This document shows positions 1-5,188 of a DNA stretch of 10,084 bases, piece after piece. The notes under the pieces are model-generated. The model was not told the origin of the DNA. It saw nothing but the letters and a program-made list of their open reading frames with translations, and ran no database searches. The first letter of the stretch is position 1. Every line of letters starts with the position of its first letter. The DNA is from Candidatus Dojkabacteria bacterium UBA5749 (GTDB taxonomy: Bacteria; Patescibacteriota; Dojkabacteria; SC72), in NCBI GenBank assembly GCA_002419125.1, contig DIFL01000020.1, positions 1 to 10,084 of the forward strand. Reading direction: 5' to 3'. A program made the position numbers and the translations under genes.

Positions 1-189
1 GAGGATATATATATAAGACAAGAGGTTGAAAATGCCAAATCTTCATGGTTGGAAGGTTTAAGGAGTGAATACAAGATACAGAATAATGCAAACGAGAAAC
101 CTAAATATGGAGTATTAACTGCAACAATAAATATTGTTAAAAACATATTCAACGAAGCAAATGTTAATGGGATAGAGGAAACCAAATAA
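1..189 (+). CDS. Unknown protein, C-terminal part only
   Basis: The reading frame is open from the first base to TAA at 187-189, giving 62 codons with no start in the window, so this is the 3' end of a gene that begins upstream. The visible tail is hydrophilic and rich in Asn, Glu and Lys, with no membrane segment and no Cys or His cluster. It contains an LTATINIVKNIFNEA stretch that looks helical. I do not recognise a family. It converges on hpf, and the two share the symmetrical terminator 25 nt after this stop. That it is coding is supported by the open frame and by the terminator placement; its function cannot be judged from this fragment. Confidence 0.6.
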   Translation, partial: EDIYIRQEVENAKSSWLEGLRSEYKIQNNANEKPKYGVLTATINIVKNIFNEANVNGIEETK

Positions 190-213
190 TTCCTATTTCT
201 TAATAGAAAAATG

Positions 214-237
214 AAGGGGAGTATATACTCCCCTTTT
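214..237. terminator. Bidirectional intrinsic terminator between convergent genes
   Basis: A perfect palindrome, GGGGAGTATATACTCCCC (216-233), is flanked by AA on the left and a T run (234-238) on the right. On the + strand it ends the partial gene at 1-189. Read on the minus strand the same hairpin follows the hpf stop codon (240-242) and runs into a short T-rich stretch. It can therefore serve both convergent genes, more strongly on the + strand. Confidence 0.8.
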
Positions 238-239
238 TA

Positions 240-833
240 TTAGACTTCTGGGTCTGCAGGTTCAACTAAACCATACCCTCCCTTAATCCTTTTGTAAAGC
301 ATTGAAATCTTTCCTGTAGCCTTGTTTTTAAATAGATATTGATCATATCCAAGTAACTCCATTCTCTCTATAGCCTCTCCCTCTTCTAGGGGAGTCATAT
401 CATCAATTTTCTTTCGGGTAGCTATTGTAGGAGTATAATCAGAGTATTGCTCAGAAGTATCATCCTTAATCTCATCCATATTCGCATCCGCCTCAATAAC
501 CTTCCAAGGGGTAATACCTTCCCAATATGACTTCTTTTCTTGATATCTTTTAATTCTTCTTGCTAAAGTATCTGATGCTTGATCAATAATGGCATACATA
601 TTTTCTCCATTTACTTCTACTCTAACAACACTCTTAGGTAATACTAGATTAAAATTAACTCTAAAATCGTCTTTTACTCCCCTACTACTCTTAAATTGCT
701 TAAGCAGTACCTCCATACTCGTTGCTTCTTCCAAAAGATGTTCATACTTGCCTATCTTCTCTTTTGAGTATTTCTTCAAAGCTTCTGTTGGCTCCATACC
801 TATAAAACTAATTTGAATATCTTTAATATTCAT
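240..833 (-). CDS. hpf: Ribosome hibernation promoting factor, long form (HPF/RaiA family)
   Basis: A 197-residue protein with the two-domain layout of long HPF. Residues 3-105 are the S30AE/RaiA domain (MNIKDIQISF start, basic RRIKRYQEKK helix near 92-101), which binds the decoding centre of the 30S subunit. An acidic linker (about 112-135) leads to the C-terminal dimerisation domain (about 139-193), with the typical run MTPLEEGEAIERMELLGYD, a YLFKNKATGKISMLYKR strand pair and a GGYGLVEP end. In the family this domain pairs two 70S ribosomes into inactive 100S dimers in stationary phase or starvation. Length and domain order are complete. The ATG at 831-833 is preferred because the S30AE domain starts directly after it. 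There is no Shine-Dalgarno; a TATAAA hexamer sits 6 nt upstream. It is transcribed alone and ends at the shared terminator. Confidence 0.93.
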   Translation of the reverse strand: MNIKDIQISFIGMEPTEALKKYSKEKIGKYEHLLEEATSMEVLLKQFKSSRGVKDDFRVNFNLVLPKSVVRVEVNGENMYAIIDQASDTLARRIKRYQEKKSYWEGITPWKVIEADANMDEIKDDTSEQYSDYTPTIATRKKIDDMTPLEEGEAIERMELLGYDQYLFKNKATGKISMLYKRIKGGYGLVEPADPEV

Positions 834-839
834 TTTGTA

Positions 840-845
840 TTTATA
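840..845 (-). promoter_or_regulatory. Putative -10 box of hpf, leaderless spacing
   Basis: On the minus strand TATAAA (5 of 6 to TATAAT) ends 6 nt before the hpf ATG. The predicted transcription start falls on or next to the start codon. No convincing -35 is seen. The surroundings are very AT-rich, so a chance match is possible. Confidence 0.45.
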
Positions 846-900
846 TTAATTTATATATATTAATATTCTACAATATATATTTAAAAATCTGTATCTTTAA

Positions 901-969
901 TATGACCAAGAGGATATTGCTCTATTAGAGAAATTCTTAGAACACAAATTGGCCTTAAAGGGTATTTAA
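901..969 (+). pseudogene. Possible short gene remnant upstream of tRNA-Asn
   Basis: Between hpf and the tRNA one frame reads 22 codons of protein-like sequence (DQEDIALLEKFLEHKLAL and on) to TAA at 967-969. There is an in-frame stop just upstream and no start codon. The composition (Leu, Glu, Lys, amphipathic) looks more coding than the surrounding AT-rich DNA. It may be the tail of a decayed gene or chance. The rest of 834-977 shows only AT-rich sequence. Confidence 0.2.
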
Positions 970-977
970 AAAGGTAT

Positions 978-1006
978 TTGCATCAACATGATTAGGGATA
1001 TATAAT
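978..1006 (+). promoter_or_regulatory. Promoter of tRNA-Asn
   Basis: TTGCAT at 978-983 (-35, 3 of 6, with the TTG core) and a perfect TATAAT at 1001-1006 (-10) are separated by 17 nt, the optimal sigma70-type spacing. The mature tRNA begins 7 nt after the -10 box, so the 5' leader would be about one nucleotide or none. This is one of the best promoters in the window. Confidence 0.75.
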
Positions 1007-1013
1007 AATCTAT

Positions 1014-1086
1014 TCCGCGATAGCTCAATCGGTAGAGCGAACGGCTGTTAACCGTTTGGTTCCAGGTTCGAGTCCTGGTCGCGGAG
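1014..1086 (+). tRNA. tRNA-Asn, anticodon GTT
   Basis: A complete cloverleaf of 73 nt. The acceptor stem pairs TCCGCGA (1014-1020) with TCGCGGA (1079-1085), 7 of 7, with discriminator G at 1086. The D stem is GCTC/GAGC (1023-1026 with 1035-1038). The anticodon stem is AACGG/CCGTT (1040-1044 with 1052-1056) around the loop CTGTTAA, which places anticodon GTT at 1047-1049 and reads AAC/AAT (Asn). The T stem is CCAGG/CCTGG around TTCGAGT. The 3' CCA is not encoded and must be added. There is no other tRNA beside it. Confidence 0.96.
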
Positions 1087-1128
1087 TTTCCAAAATCCAC
1101 CATTCGTTATACAATTTCATAGTAAATT

Positions 1129-1134
1129 AATAAT
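1129..1134 (+). promoter_or_regulatory. Weak -10-like hexamer before the cupin gene
   Basis: AATAAT (5 of 6 to TATAAT) ends 7 nt before the ATG at 1142. A TATACA (4 of 6 to TTGACA) lies at 1108-1113 with a short 15-nt spacer. No Shine-Dalgarno lies between. The gene could also be read through from the tRNA promoter, because no terminator is visible in between. Confidence 0.3.
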
Positions 1135-1141
1135 AAAAAAA

Positions 1142-1489
1142 ATGAAACACATTATTGTAAAATCTCAAGATACTGAAATTCAGGATAATGGCTATATAAA
1201 AGTGAAACAACTTCTAAATCAAAAAAACATAAATAACATAAGTGCAGCAATTGTTGAAATTAATGGTAAAAACAAAAAGATAATTAATAGAGGCGGAGAT
1301 GCATTATATTATGTATTAGAGGGCTCTGGACAGTTTGAAATAAACGGACAAAAAGAAGAAGTCAAAAAAGGAGATTTGATATTCATACCTAAAGGAACAC
1401 AGTACTTTGATAGTGGGACTTTAACGATGCTTAGTATTAACAATCCAAGATATGACAATAAATTCATTGAGTACATAGAAGAAAATTAA
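1142..1489 (+). CDS. Single-domain cupin protein lacking the usual metal ligands
   Basis: A 115-residue protein with one small beta-barrel of the cupin (RmlC-like) fold. The first cupin motif is seen around residues 50-67 (GGDALYYVLEGSGQFEING) and the second around 76-90 (KKGDLIFIPKGTQYFDSG). The VLEGSG turn, the GD before the second motif and the IPKGT loop are diagnostic of cupin_2-type domains. The positions that normally carry the metal-binding histidines hold other residues: GGDAL replaces the HxH segment and Tyr88 replaces the His after PxG. A catalytic metal site is therefore unlikely as seen, and ligand binding or a structural role is more plausible. The substrate is unknown. The ATG at 1142 gives a natural N-terminus and has no Shine-Dalgarno. 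It converges on the minus-strand gene that follows; no terminator is visible between them. Confidence 0.8.
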   Translation: MKHIIVKSQDTEIQDNGYIKVKQLLNQKNINNISAAIVEINGKNKKIINRGGDALYYVLEGSGQFEINGQKEEVKKGDLIFIPKGTQYFDSGTLTMLSINNPRYDNKFIEYIEEN

Positions 1490-1569
1490 TTCTATACATA
1501 TCAACTTCAAAGTAAAACTTAAAATTCAAGAATATGTCATATATGGGGGCTTGTCAATTTCAATACCTT

Positions 1570-1654
1570 CTATTCAAACTGAGTAAGTGCGTAATCAATA
1601 AAATCTTTAAATGATTTTCTATCTTTATAGTATTGGAATAATAAATACTTTTTT
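1570..1654 (-). pseudogene. Displaced C-terminal end of the following minus-strand gene (out of frame)
   Basis: Read on the minus strand one base out of the frame of the upstream gene, this stretch gives a charged, natural-looking C-terminus (YLLFQYYKDRKSFKDFIDYA, then LTQFE) ending in TAG at 1570-1572. The switch point coincides with a homopolymer of six A on the coding strand (T at 1649-1654). Five A instead of six would join the two frames into one protein of about 242 residues. The frame-0 ending (KKVFIIPIL then TAA) looks like nonsense by comparison. Confidence 0.6.
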
Positions 1655-2296
1655 GAGAATAAATAATTGAGGATAATCTTGTAAATAGCTATCATCATAG
1701 CCTTTCATATCATCTGACCAGAGACTATTCAGAGTTGGCTCAATACCCAAAATAAAAGAACACACAATCTCATTTACTGACCAGTACTTATTCCAATTAT
1801 TTGAAACATCTTCGATTGGGAAGTTAGAAAAGAAATAGTTCCAAATATGTGTCATCAATAATTCATGTGCCACAATCCGCAAATGTACTTGTGAAGTATC
1901 ATATATCCACAAATATACTTCATTTCCAAACATATTACTTATACCTGGGTGAAATAAAGATGTAATTACGTTGTATTCACTAAATTTCCATTCTAAATCA
2001 GTAATTTTTTGTGTCTCAACAAAAAATTTATCATTAATTTCATCCCATTTTCTTTGGAATTCATTTCTCTTTTGAAAAAGTAGATCTTTGTCCTTTGAGT
2101 ATCTACTCTCATATATTCCATCAATCTTAGATTTGACCTCCTTATATGATTTATTCTGTTGAATTAATTTGAATGTATCTAAATCGATACCCATACTTTT
2201 AGCTCTATTTAAATTACCCTTGGGGTCTTGGGATTTAAGCATTGTATAAATCTTTTTTTTATCCTTTTGCTTATCAATTGTATAGACTACTTTCAT
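1625..2296 (-). CDS. Unknown protein with degenerate HExxH-like motif; 3' end frameshifted
   Basis: This reads 223 residues from ATG at 2294-2296. The N-terminal half (1-110) is hydrophilic and probably helical (LLFQKRNEFQRKWDEINDKF). The centre has RIVAHELLMTHIWNYFF (140-156), where H144-E145 resembles a zinc-peptidase HExxH helix. The fifth position is Met148 instead of His, and a His comes two residues later (H150). A second acidic element, VNEIV (174-178), lies where such families often place a third ligand. A metallopeptidase-like fold, perhaps inactive or with altered ligands, is inferred only. The last eight or so residues are out of frame: a +1 shift at the A6 run (1649-1654 on the plus strand) opens a good C-terminus to TAG at 1570-1572. 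The cause may be a real mutation, slippage or an assembly error. TAGAAT lies 6 nt before the ATG and there is no Shine-Dalgarno. Confidence 0.7.
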   Translation of the reverse strand: MKVVYTIDKQKDKKKIYTMLKSQDPKGNLNRAKSMGIDLDTFKLIQQNKSYKEVKSKIDGIYESRYSKDKDLLFQKRNEFQRKWDEINDKFFVETQKITDLEWKFSEYNVITSLFHPGISNMFGNEVYLWIYDTSQVHLRIVAHELLMTHIWNYFFSNFPIEDVSNNWNKYWSVNEIVCSFILGIEPTLNSLWSDDMKGYDDSYLQDYPQLFILKKVFIIPIL

Positions 2297-2302
2297 TAGA
2301 AT

Positions 2303-2308
2303 ATTCTA
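2303..2308 (-). promoter_or_regulatory. -10 box 6 nt before the HExxH-like gene
   Basis: On the minus strand TAGAAT (5 of 6) is followed by six nucleotides (ATTCTA) and then ATG, so transcription should begin at the start codon. No clear -35. Confidence 0.5.
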
Positions 2309-2347
2309 TCATTTAATTATTTATATTTTCATACACTGAATAGTTGA

Positions 2348-2476
2348 ACAAAGAAACTAGTTGAATTAAACAAATCAGACAATCTGGGAATCATACTCCA
2401 TCCTTGGGAACATGCAATACATAAGGATTATTTAATTTATTACAAACTTTTATCTTTCTCAAAACAAATGATATAA
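2348..2476 (+). pseudogene. Protein-like ORF fragment without a start codon
   Basis: In the gap between two divergent genes one frame reads 42 codons from an in-frame TGA (2345-2347) to TAA (2474-2476). It includes NLGIILHPWEHAIHKDYLIY, whose mixed residues (Trp, His, Pro, Gly) are unusual for random AT-rich DNA. No ATG, GTG or TTG start is found at its beginning, and its end overlaps the TATAAT of the next gene. It is best read as the remnant of a lost gene, or as chance. The remainder of 2297-2483 is AT-rich promoter DNA for the flanking genes. Confidence 0.25.
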
Positions 2477-2477
2477 T
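2472..2477 (+). promoter_or_regulatory. Perfect -10 box 6 nt before ATG (leaderless)
   Basis: TATAAT is followed by CTAAAC and then the ATG at 2484. The predicted start of transcription coincides with the A of ATG, leaving no room for a ribosome binding site. A -35 is not obvious. Confidence 0.6.
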
Positions 2478-2483
2478 CTAAAC

Positions 2484-3083
2484 ATGATTGATGAAAGGTT
2501 TGTATATTTTGGAGTAGCGCTATCTTTAATCGGTGGACTGAAATATGTAATTGATACTCTTAAAGGTAAAGCCAAACCCAATAGGATCACTTGGTTACTT
2601 TGGTCAATTGCACCTCTACTTGCTTTCTCTGCTGAGATTCAAAAGGGTGTAGGAATACAATCATTGATGACCCTTGTAGTTGGGATTAACCCACTTTTAG
2701 TATTTTTTGCCTCATTTATAAATAAAAACTCTTATTGGAAACTGAATAAAACAGATTATTTCTATGGTTCATTAGCCTTAGTAGGAATAATTGCATGGAA
2801 GATTACAGGAGATGGAAATGTCGCTATTATATTTTCCATTTTAGCGGATGGATTTGGTTCACTTCCAACTGTTATTAAATCCTTTAAAAATCCAGAGACA
2901 GAAAGTTCAACAATATATTTATTCTCCGGAATTAATGCCCTAATTACCTTATTAACAATAAAAACGTGGACTTTTGCACATTGGGGCTTCCCAACATACT
3001 TTCTAATAATATGTACAATATTGGTCTTACTAACTCATTTTAAGCTTGGAAAGGTTATAACCAAGCATCAGAAAATAACATAA
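2484..3083 (+). CDS. Polytopic membrane protein, PQ-loop-like by appearance
   Basis: A 199-residue, very hydrophobic protein with about seven predicted membrane helices, near residues 8-24, 36-52, 58-78, 92-108, 112-130, 143-160 and 168-187. Two loops carry similar proline-containing elements: GKAKPNRITWLLWS (28-41) and SLPTVIKSFKNPE (126-138). In each, a helix end with Pro is followed by a basic stretch. That recalls the paired PQ-loop elements of SWEET/SemiSWEET and cystinosin-type transporters, but the signature Pro-Gln is absent. There is no signal peptide apart from the first helix. It may be a small-molecule carrier; this is inference from shape only, and I recognise no named family. 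It has its own promoter directly at the start codon and converges on the decayed gene at 3086-3727 with 2 nt between stop codons. Confidence 0.75.
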   Translation: MIDERFVYFGVALSLIGGLKYVIDTLKGKAKPNRITWLLWSIAPLLAFSAEIQKGVGIQSLMTLVVGINPLLVFFASFINKNSYWKLNKTDYFYGSLALVGIIAWKITGDGNVAIIFSILADGFGSLPTVIKSFKNPETESSTIYLFSGINALITLLTIKTWTFAHWGFPTYFLIICTILVLLTHFKLGKVITKHQKIT

Positions 3084-3085
3084 AC

Positions 3086-3727
3086 CTATTTTCTAGAAAT
3101 GAAAGCGCTTGTTCTTATCTTTTCTGAATCAGTTTCAAAATCTAATCCAAGGGAAGGAGGATATGCTTTATAGGGAATGAAATCTCAGAGAGTATCCATA
3201 TAGTCCAACAACTTTCTTTCTGCCTCTCTGAATTTCTCTAATACACTTTCATCTGTAACAGTAGATACTACAGTCTCTCCGTACATTTTATCTCCCTCCA
3301 TTTCTGTATATCCCTTTGGAGAGTGATAATCAAAAAATCTTAAAGTTGTTCCTTACGGAATAACTGTTTGCATAGTCCACCCCTTACTAACTGAATATCC
3401 TCTTGGACCACCATCAGTCTTGGGGTTATATACCTTTAAAGACATTTCCCCTTCTGGAGATAATAAAATAACACCAACAGGTTTATTATCAGTTGTAGAG
3501 TAAAATATATCTGTTATTTGACTTACTCCATCATAATACTGAACTGGCGTATTGGCAGAAGCATCTATAAGGGCAATATCAGGACTAAGCTCCCCATTAA
3601 TTTTCATCTCTTGGATAAGTATCTTACCCTCTTCCATTGTACTAGGTTCGGGAAATAGCCGAGTCGGCACTTGAAGCTTATCTGCATACGGTAAATCAAC
3701 TAATCCTATTTTTTCTATAATAAACAA
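3086..3727 (-). pseudogene. Decayed gene of unknown family with two in-frame stop codons
   Basis: One minus-strand frame stays protein-like over about 213 codons but is cut twice. The first part, 3727 to TAA at 3353-3355, gives 124 residues ending KGWTMQTVIP. After the TAA the same frame continues as GTTLRFFDYHSPKGYTEMEG and on for 55 codons to TGA (3185-3187). It then continues DFIPYKAYPPSLGLDFETDS and further to TAG at 3086-3088. Both junctions read naturally if the stop is replaced by a one-base-different sense codon such as GAA, AAA or CAA for TAA and CGA for TGA. No frame change is needed. The start is also doubtful: only a TTG at 3725-3727 is available, directly after an in-frame TAA. 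I do not recognise the family. The product is probably a soluble domain, and part of it (124 residues) might still be made. Nonsense decay is favoured over readthrough because no signal for readthrough is visible. Confidence 0.65.
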
Positions 3728-3827
3728 ATAACCTTAATCCCTCTTTATCCGAGTTAACTTTGATGAACAGAAAAATATAGCAGATTAAAAATTCTTTCTT
3801 CTCTTGCTTTCTTGTTAATACAAACAT
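3696..3827 (-). pseudogene. Possible N-terminal piece of the decayed gene, in another frame
   Basis: An ATG at 3825-3827 opens a 43-codon frame to TGA at 3696-3698. It begins with basic residues (TRKQEKKE) followed by a hydrophobic run (FLICYIFLFI), like a signal anchor, and then NSDKEGLRLF. From there a one-base shift in the T-rich stretch around 3717-3730 would run into the IEKIGLVDLPYA part of the decayed frame. If the two belong together, the original gene was about 255 codons and membrane-anchored. Rated low because it rests only on how natural the join looks. Confidence 0.3.
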
Positions 3828-3855
3828 ATTATGTAAACAGATTAATTTTTTCACC

Positions 3856-3861
3856 TACGCT
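3856..3861 (+). promoter_or_regulatory. Weak -10-like hexamer 5 nt before ATG
   Basis: TACGCT keeps the three most conserved -10 positions (T1, A2, T6) and is followed by ACATC and the ATG at 3867. There is no Shine-Dalgarno and only a poor -35. It is listed because its spacing repeats that of the stronger examples in the window. Confidence 0.3.
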
Positions 3862-3866
3862 ACATC

Positions 3867-4454
3867 ATGGAAGAAAACATACTAGAAAGAGTTAAAGAAA
3901 GTATCTCTGAGATCTCCAAGAAGAATGAAGCATATCATCGGCTAATAGAACTAAAAGAGAATGTAACCCAAACTCTAGACGAACAGATAAATAAATTCCT
4001 CGAAGATAGGGAGATTGTTAAAAGAATTAAGTTTCCTAAAGTAAAATTTAATTTTAAATATCTCCTTAGTATCCCCTTCATATATTCAATGATTATTCCG
4101 ACAGTATTACTCCATATATTCATTCAAATATATCAACAAGTTTGTTTTAGACTATATGGTATTCCATTAGTAAATCAAAGGGAATATCTTGTGTATGACA
4201 GGCAACTATTTAGTTTCTTAAACCCCATAGAGAAGTTTAACTGTATATACTGTAGTTATGTAAATAATATATTGCGATTCTCTACAGAGATTGGTGCTAG
4301 AACAGAAAGATATTGGTGTCCTATTAAATATTATAGAAGAATAAATAAATCCCATTCCCAATATAACAAGTTTGTAAAAGATGCTAATTCAAGAAGAGAA
4401 ATACAAGAGAAATGGGAAGAGTTAAGAGACTTCTCAGACCTAAAGAAGAAATAA
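3867..4454 (+). CDS. Unknown membrane-associated protein with CxxC and RTExxWCPIK motif
   Basis: A 195-residue protein. Residues 1-55 are a charged, probably coiled helix. A hydrophobic stretch at 64-92 (LLSIPFIYSMIIPTVLLHIF) is one long or two short membrane helices. The second half carries NREYLVYDRQ-like and LNPIEKFNCIYCSYVNN segments (C126, C129), then EIGARTERYWCPIKYYR (141-157, C151). From memory, a block of the type NCxYCSYxNG followed by ARTExYWCPIK occurs in an uncharacterised family of bacterial proteins. Three cysteines plus conserved Arg, Trp and Lys suggest a metal or cofactor site on the cytoplasmic side; this is inferred. The C-terminal tail is highly charged (REIQEKWEELRDFSDLKKK). 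It ends 7 nt from the stop of the convergent gene at 4462, with no terminator in between. Confidence 0.75.
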   Translation: MEENILERVKESISEISKKNEAYHRLIELKENVTQTLDEQINKFLEDREIVKRIKFPKVKFNFKYLLSIPFIYSMIIPTVLLHIFIQIYQQVCFRLYGIPLVNQREYLVYDRQLFSFLNPIEKFNCIYCSYVNNILRFSTEIGARTERYWCPIKYYRRINKSHSQYNKFVKDANSRREIQEKWEELRDFSDLKKK

Positions 4455-4461
4455 AAGGGCA

Positions 4462-4812
4462 TTATTCACTATTCTTTGGAGGATACTTCCCATCTATATC
4501 TTTGTAATAAAAATCTGAAATCTTTCCCATATATTTCCCTGACTCAGTATAAAATGAACATTTAAACTTCATACCATCACTTGTAGTAGTAATCACATAT
4601 TCAAGAATAGATTCATCATCAGGAAAAGTCGTATGTATCATCTGCTCTCCTGTTTCAATATCATTAAAAACATATAAAACAGTTCCTTTGGGTAGAGACT
4701 CTAATGCCTTTCTTACGTCCTCTGGAAACACATTCTCTTCCAAGAAATCTTGAATAGATACATCACAAGATATGGAATTTTCTATACTTTCTATTGGTTC
4801 TTGCTCTCCCAT
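4462..4812 (-). CDS. Small acidic hypothetical protein
   Basis: A 116-residue soluble, acidic protein (MGEQEPIESIENSIS start). It has no membrane segment and its two Cys residues (C16 and C85) are isolated. A middle segment KGTVLYVFNDIETGEQMIHT and a later KFKCSFYTESGKYMGKISDF suggest paired beta strands and a small alpha/beta fold. I recognise no family. The start is well supported: a perfect TATAAT lies 6 nt upstream of ATG at 4810-4812 on the minus strand. It is convergent with the gene at 3867-4454 and divergent from 4907-5185, and it is transcribed alone. Confidence 0.65.
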   Translation of the reverse strand: MGEQEPIESIENSISCDVSIQDFLEENVFPEDVRKALESLPKGTVLYVFNDIETGEQMIHTTFPDDESILEYVITTTSDGMKFKCSFYTESGKYMGKISDFYYKDIDGKYPPKNSE

Positions 4813-4818
4813 AGTATT

Positions 4819-4824
4819 ATTATA
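4819..4824 (-). promoter_or_regulatory. Perfect -10 box 6 nt before ATG on the minus strand (leaderless)
   Basis: TATAAT on the minus strand is followed by AATACT and the ATG at 4812-4810. The geometry is identical to the box at 2472-2477 (perfect TATAAT, 6-nt gap). No Shine-Dalgarno is possible in that space. Confidence 0.6.
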
Positions 4825-4845
4825 TTTTTTTGAAGGTGGTAATTC

Positions 4846-4871
4846 AAAGGGAGGTTAAACCTCCCTTTTTT
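4846..4871 (+). terminator. Intrinsic terminator on the + strand
   Basis: The stem AAAGGGAGG (4846-4854) pairs with CCTCCCTTT (4860-4868) around the loop TTAAA. It is followed by a run of T (to 4871). The T run is long on the + strand and short on the other, so it acts on + strand transcripts. The only + gene upstream is 3867-4454, which ends about 390 nt earlier, with an antisense gene in between. It lies just before the -35 of the next + gene and should insulate it. Confidence 0.8.
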
Positions 4872-4872
4872 G

Positions 4873-4901
4873 TTTACATATTTAGTAATTTCTACTAATA
4901 T
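4873..4901 (+). promoter_or_regulatory. Promoter of the 92-residue membrane protein
   Basis: TTTACA (4873-4878, 5 of 6 to TTGACA) and TAATAT (4896-4901, 4 of 6 to TATAAT) have a 17-nt spacer. The -10 ends 5 nt before ATG at 4907, so the message should be leaderless. The -35 begins right after the T run of the preceding terminator. Confidence 0.5.
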
Positions 4902-4906
4902 CTAAT

Positions 4907-5185
4907 ATGCAAATACCATACTTTACAGCAACAGTAATACAATTGATAGTAAACTTAGTATTAATACTAGGGATTCTATATACTCTTTATCTTGTAATTG
5001 CTTTAGTAATAAAGGTTAGGAAAGGTAAAGAAGTTGATAAAAAGAAAAGTATAAAAAAGTTAATAATCTATACACTAGTAATAGGACTATTACTACTTTC
5101 AACAAACCTCTTTTCTATATATGACCCATTAGAAATAATTACTGATCCCCAAGGACAAACTTTCCTTATAGAAAGTGATAAATAA
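4907..5185 (+). CDS. Small two-helix membrane protein
   Basis: A 92-residue protein with two predicted membrane helices, residues 9-36 and 51-70. They are separated by a strongly basic cytoplasmic loop (KVRKGKEVDKKKSIKK, 36-51), so both ends are probably outside by the positive-inside rule. The last 20 residues are polar (YDPLEIITDPQGQTFLIESD). I recognise no family. It has its own promoter and ends 3 nt from the stop codon of the convergent SdpI-like gene. Confidence 0.65.
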   Translation: MQIPYFTATVIQLIVNLVLILGILYTLYLVIALVIKVRKGKEVDKKKSIKKLIIYTLVIGLLLLSTNLFSIYDPLEIITDPQGQTFLIESDK

Positions 5186-5188
5186 GTC

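Noticed and set aside
589..816. Open + strand frame inside hpf
   Set aside because: Its complement is a clear hpf gene; this is an antisense shadow without its own start signals.
1490..1569. A 26-codon + strand ORF starting near 1536
   Set aside because: It overlaps the displaced C-terminus of the minus-strand gene and has a random-looking composition.
3185..3187. TGA as a sense codon (genetic code 25 or 4), since no intact gene here ends with TGA
   Set aside because: The intact genes, including 627-codon typA with many Gly and Trp, contain no in-frame TGA. The same decayed frame also holds a TAA, which recoding of TGA would not explain. TAA dominance is normal for AT-rich genomes.
3935..4123. 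Minus-strand open frame inside the 3867-4454 gene, and similar ones at 5311-5538 and 6044-6256
   Set aside because: They mirror better supported genes on the other strand or in another frame and have no promoter-like start.
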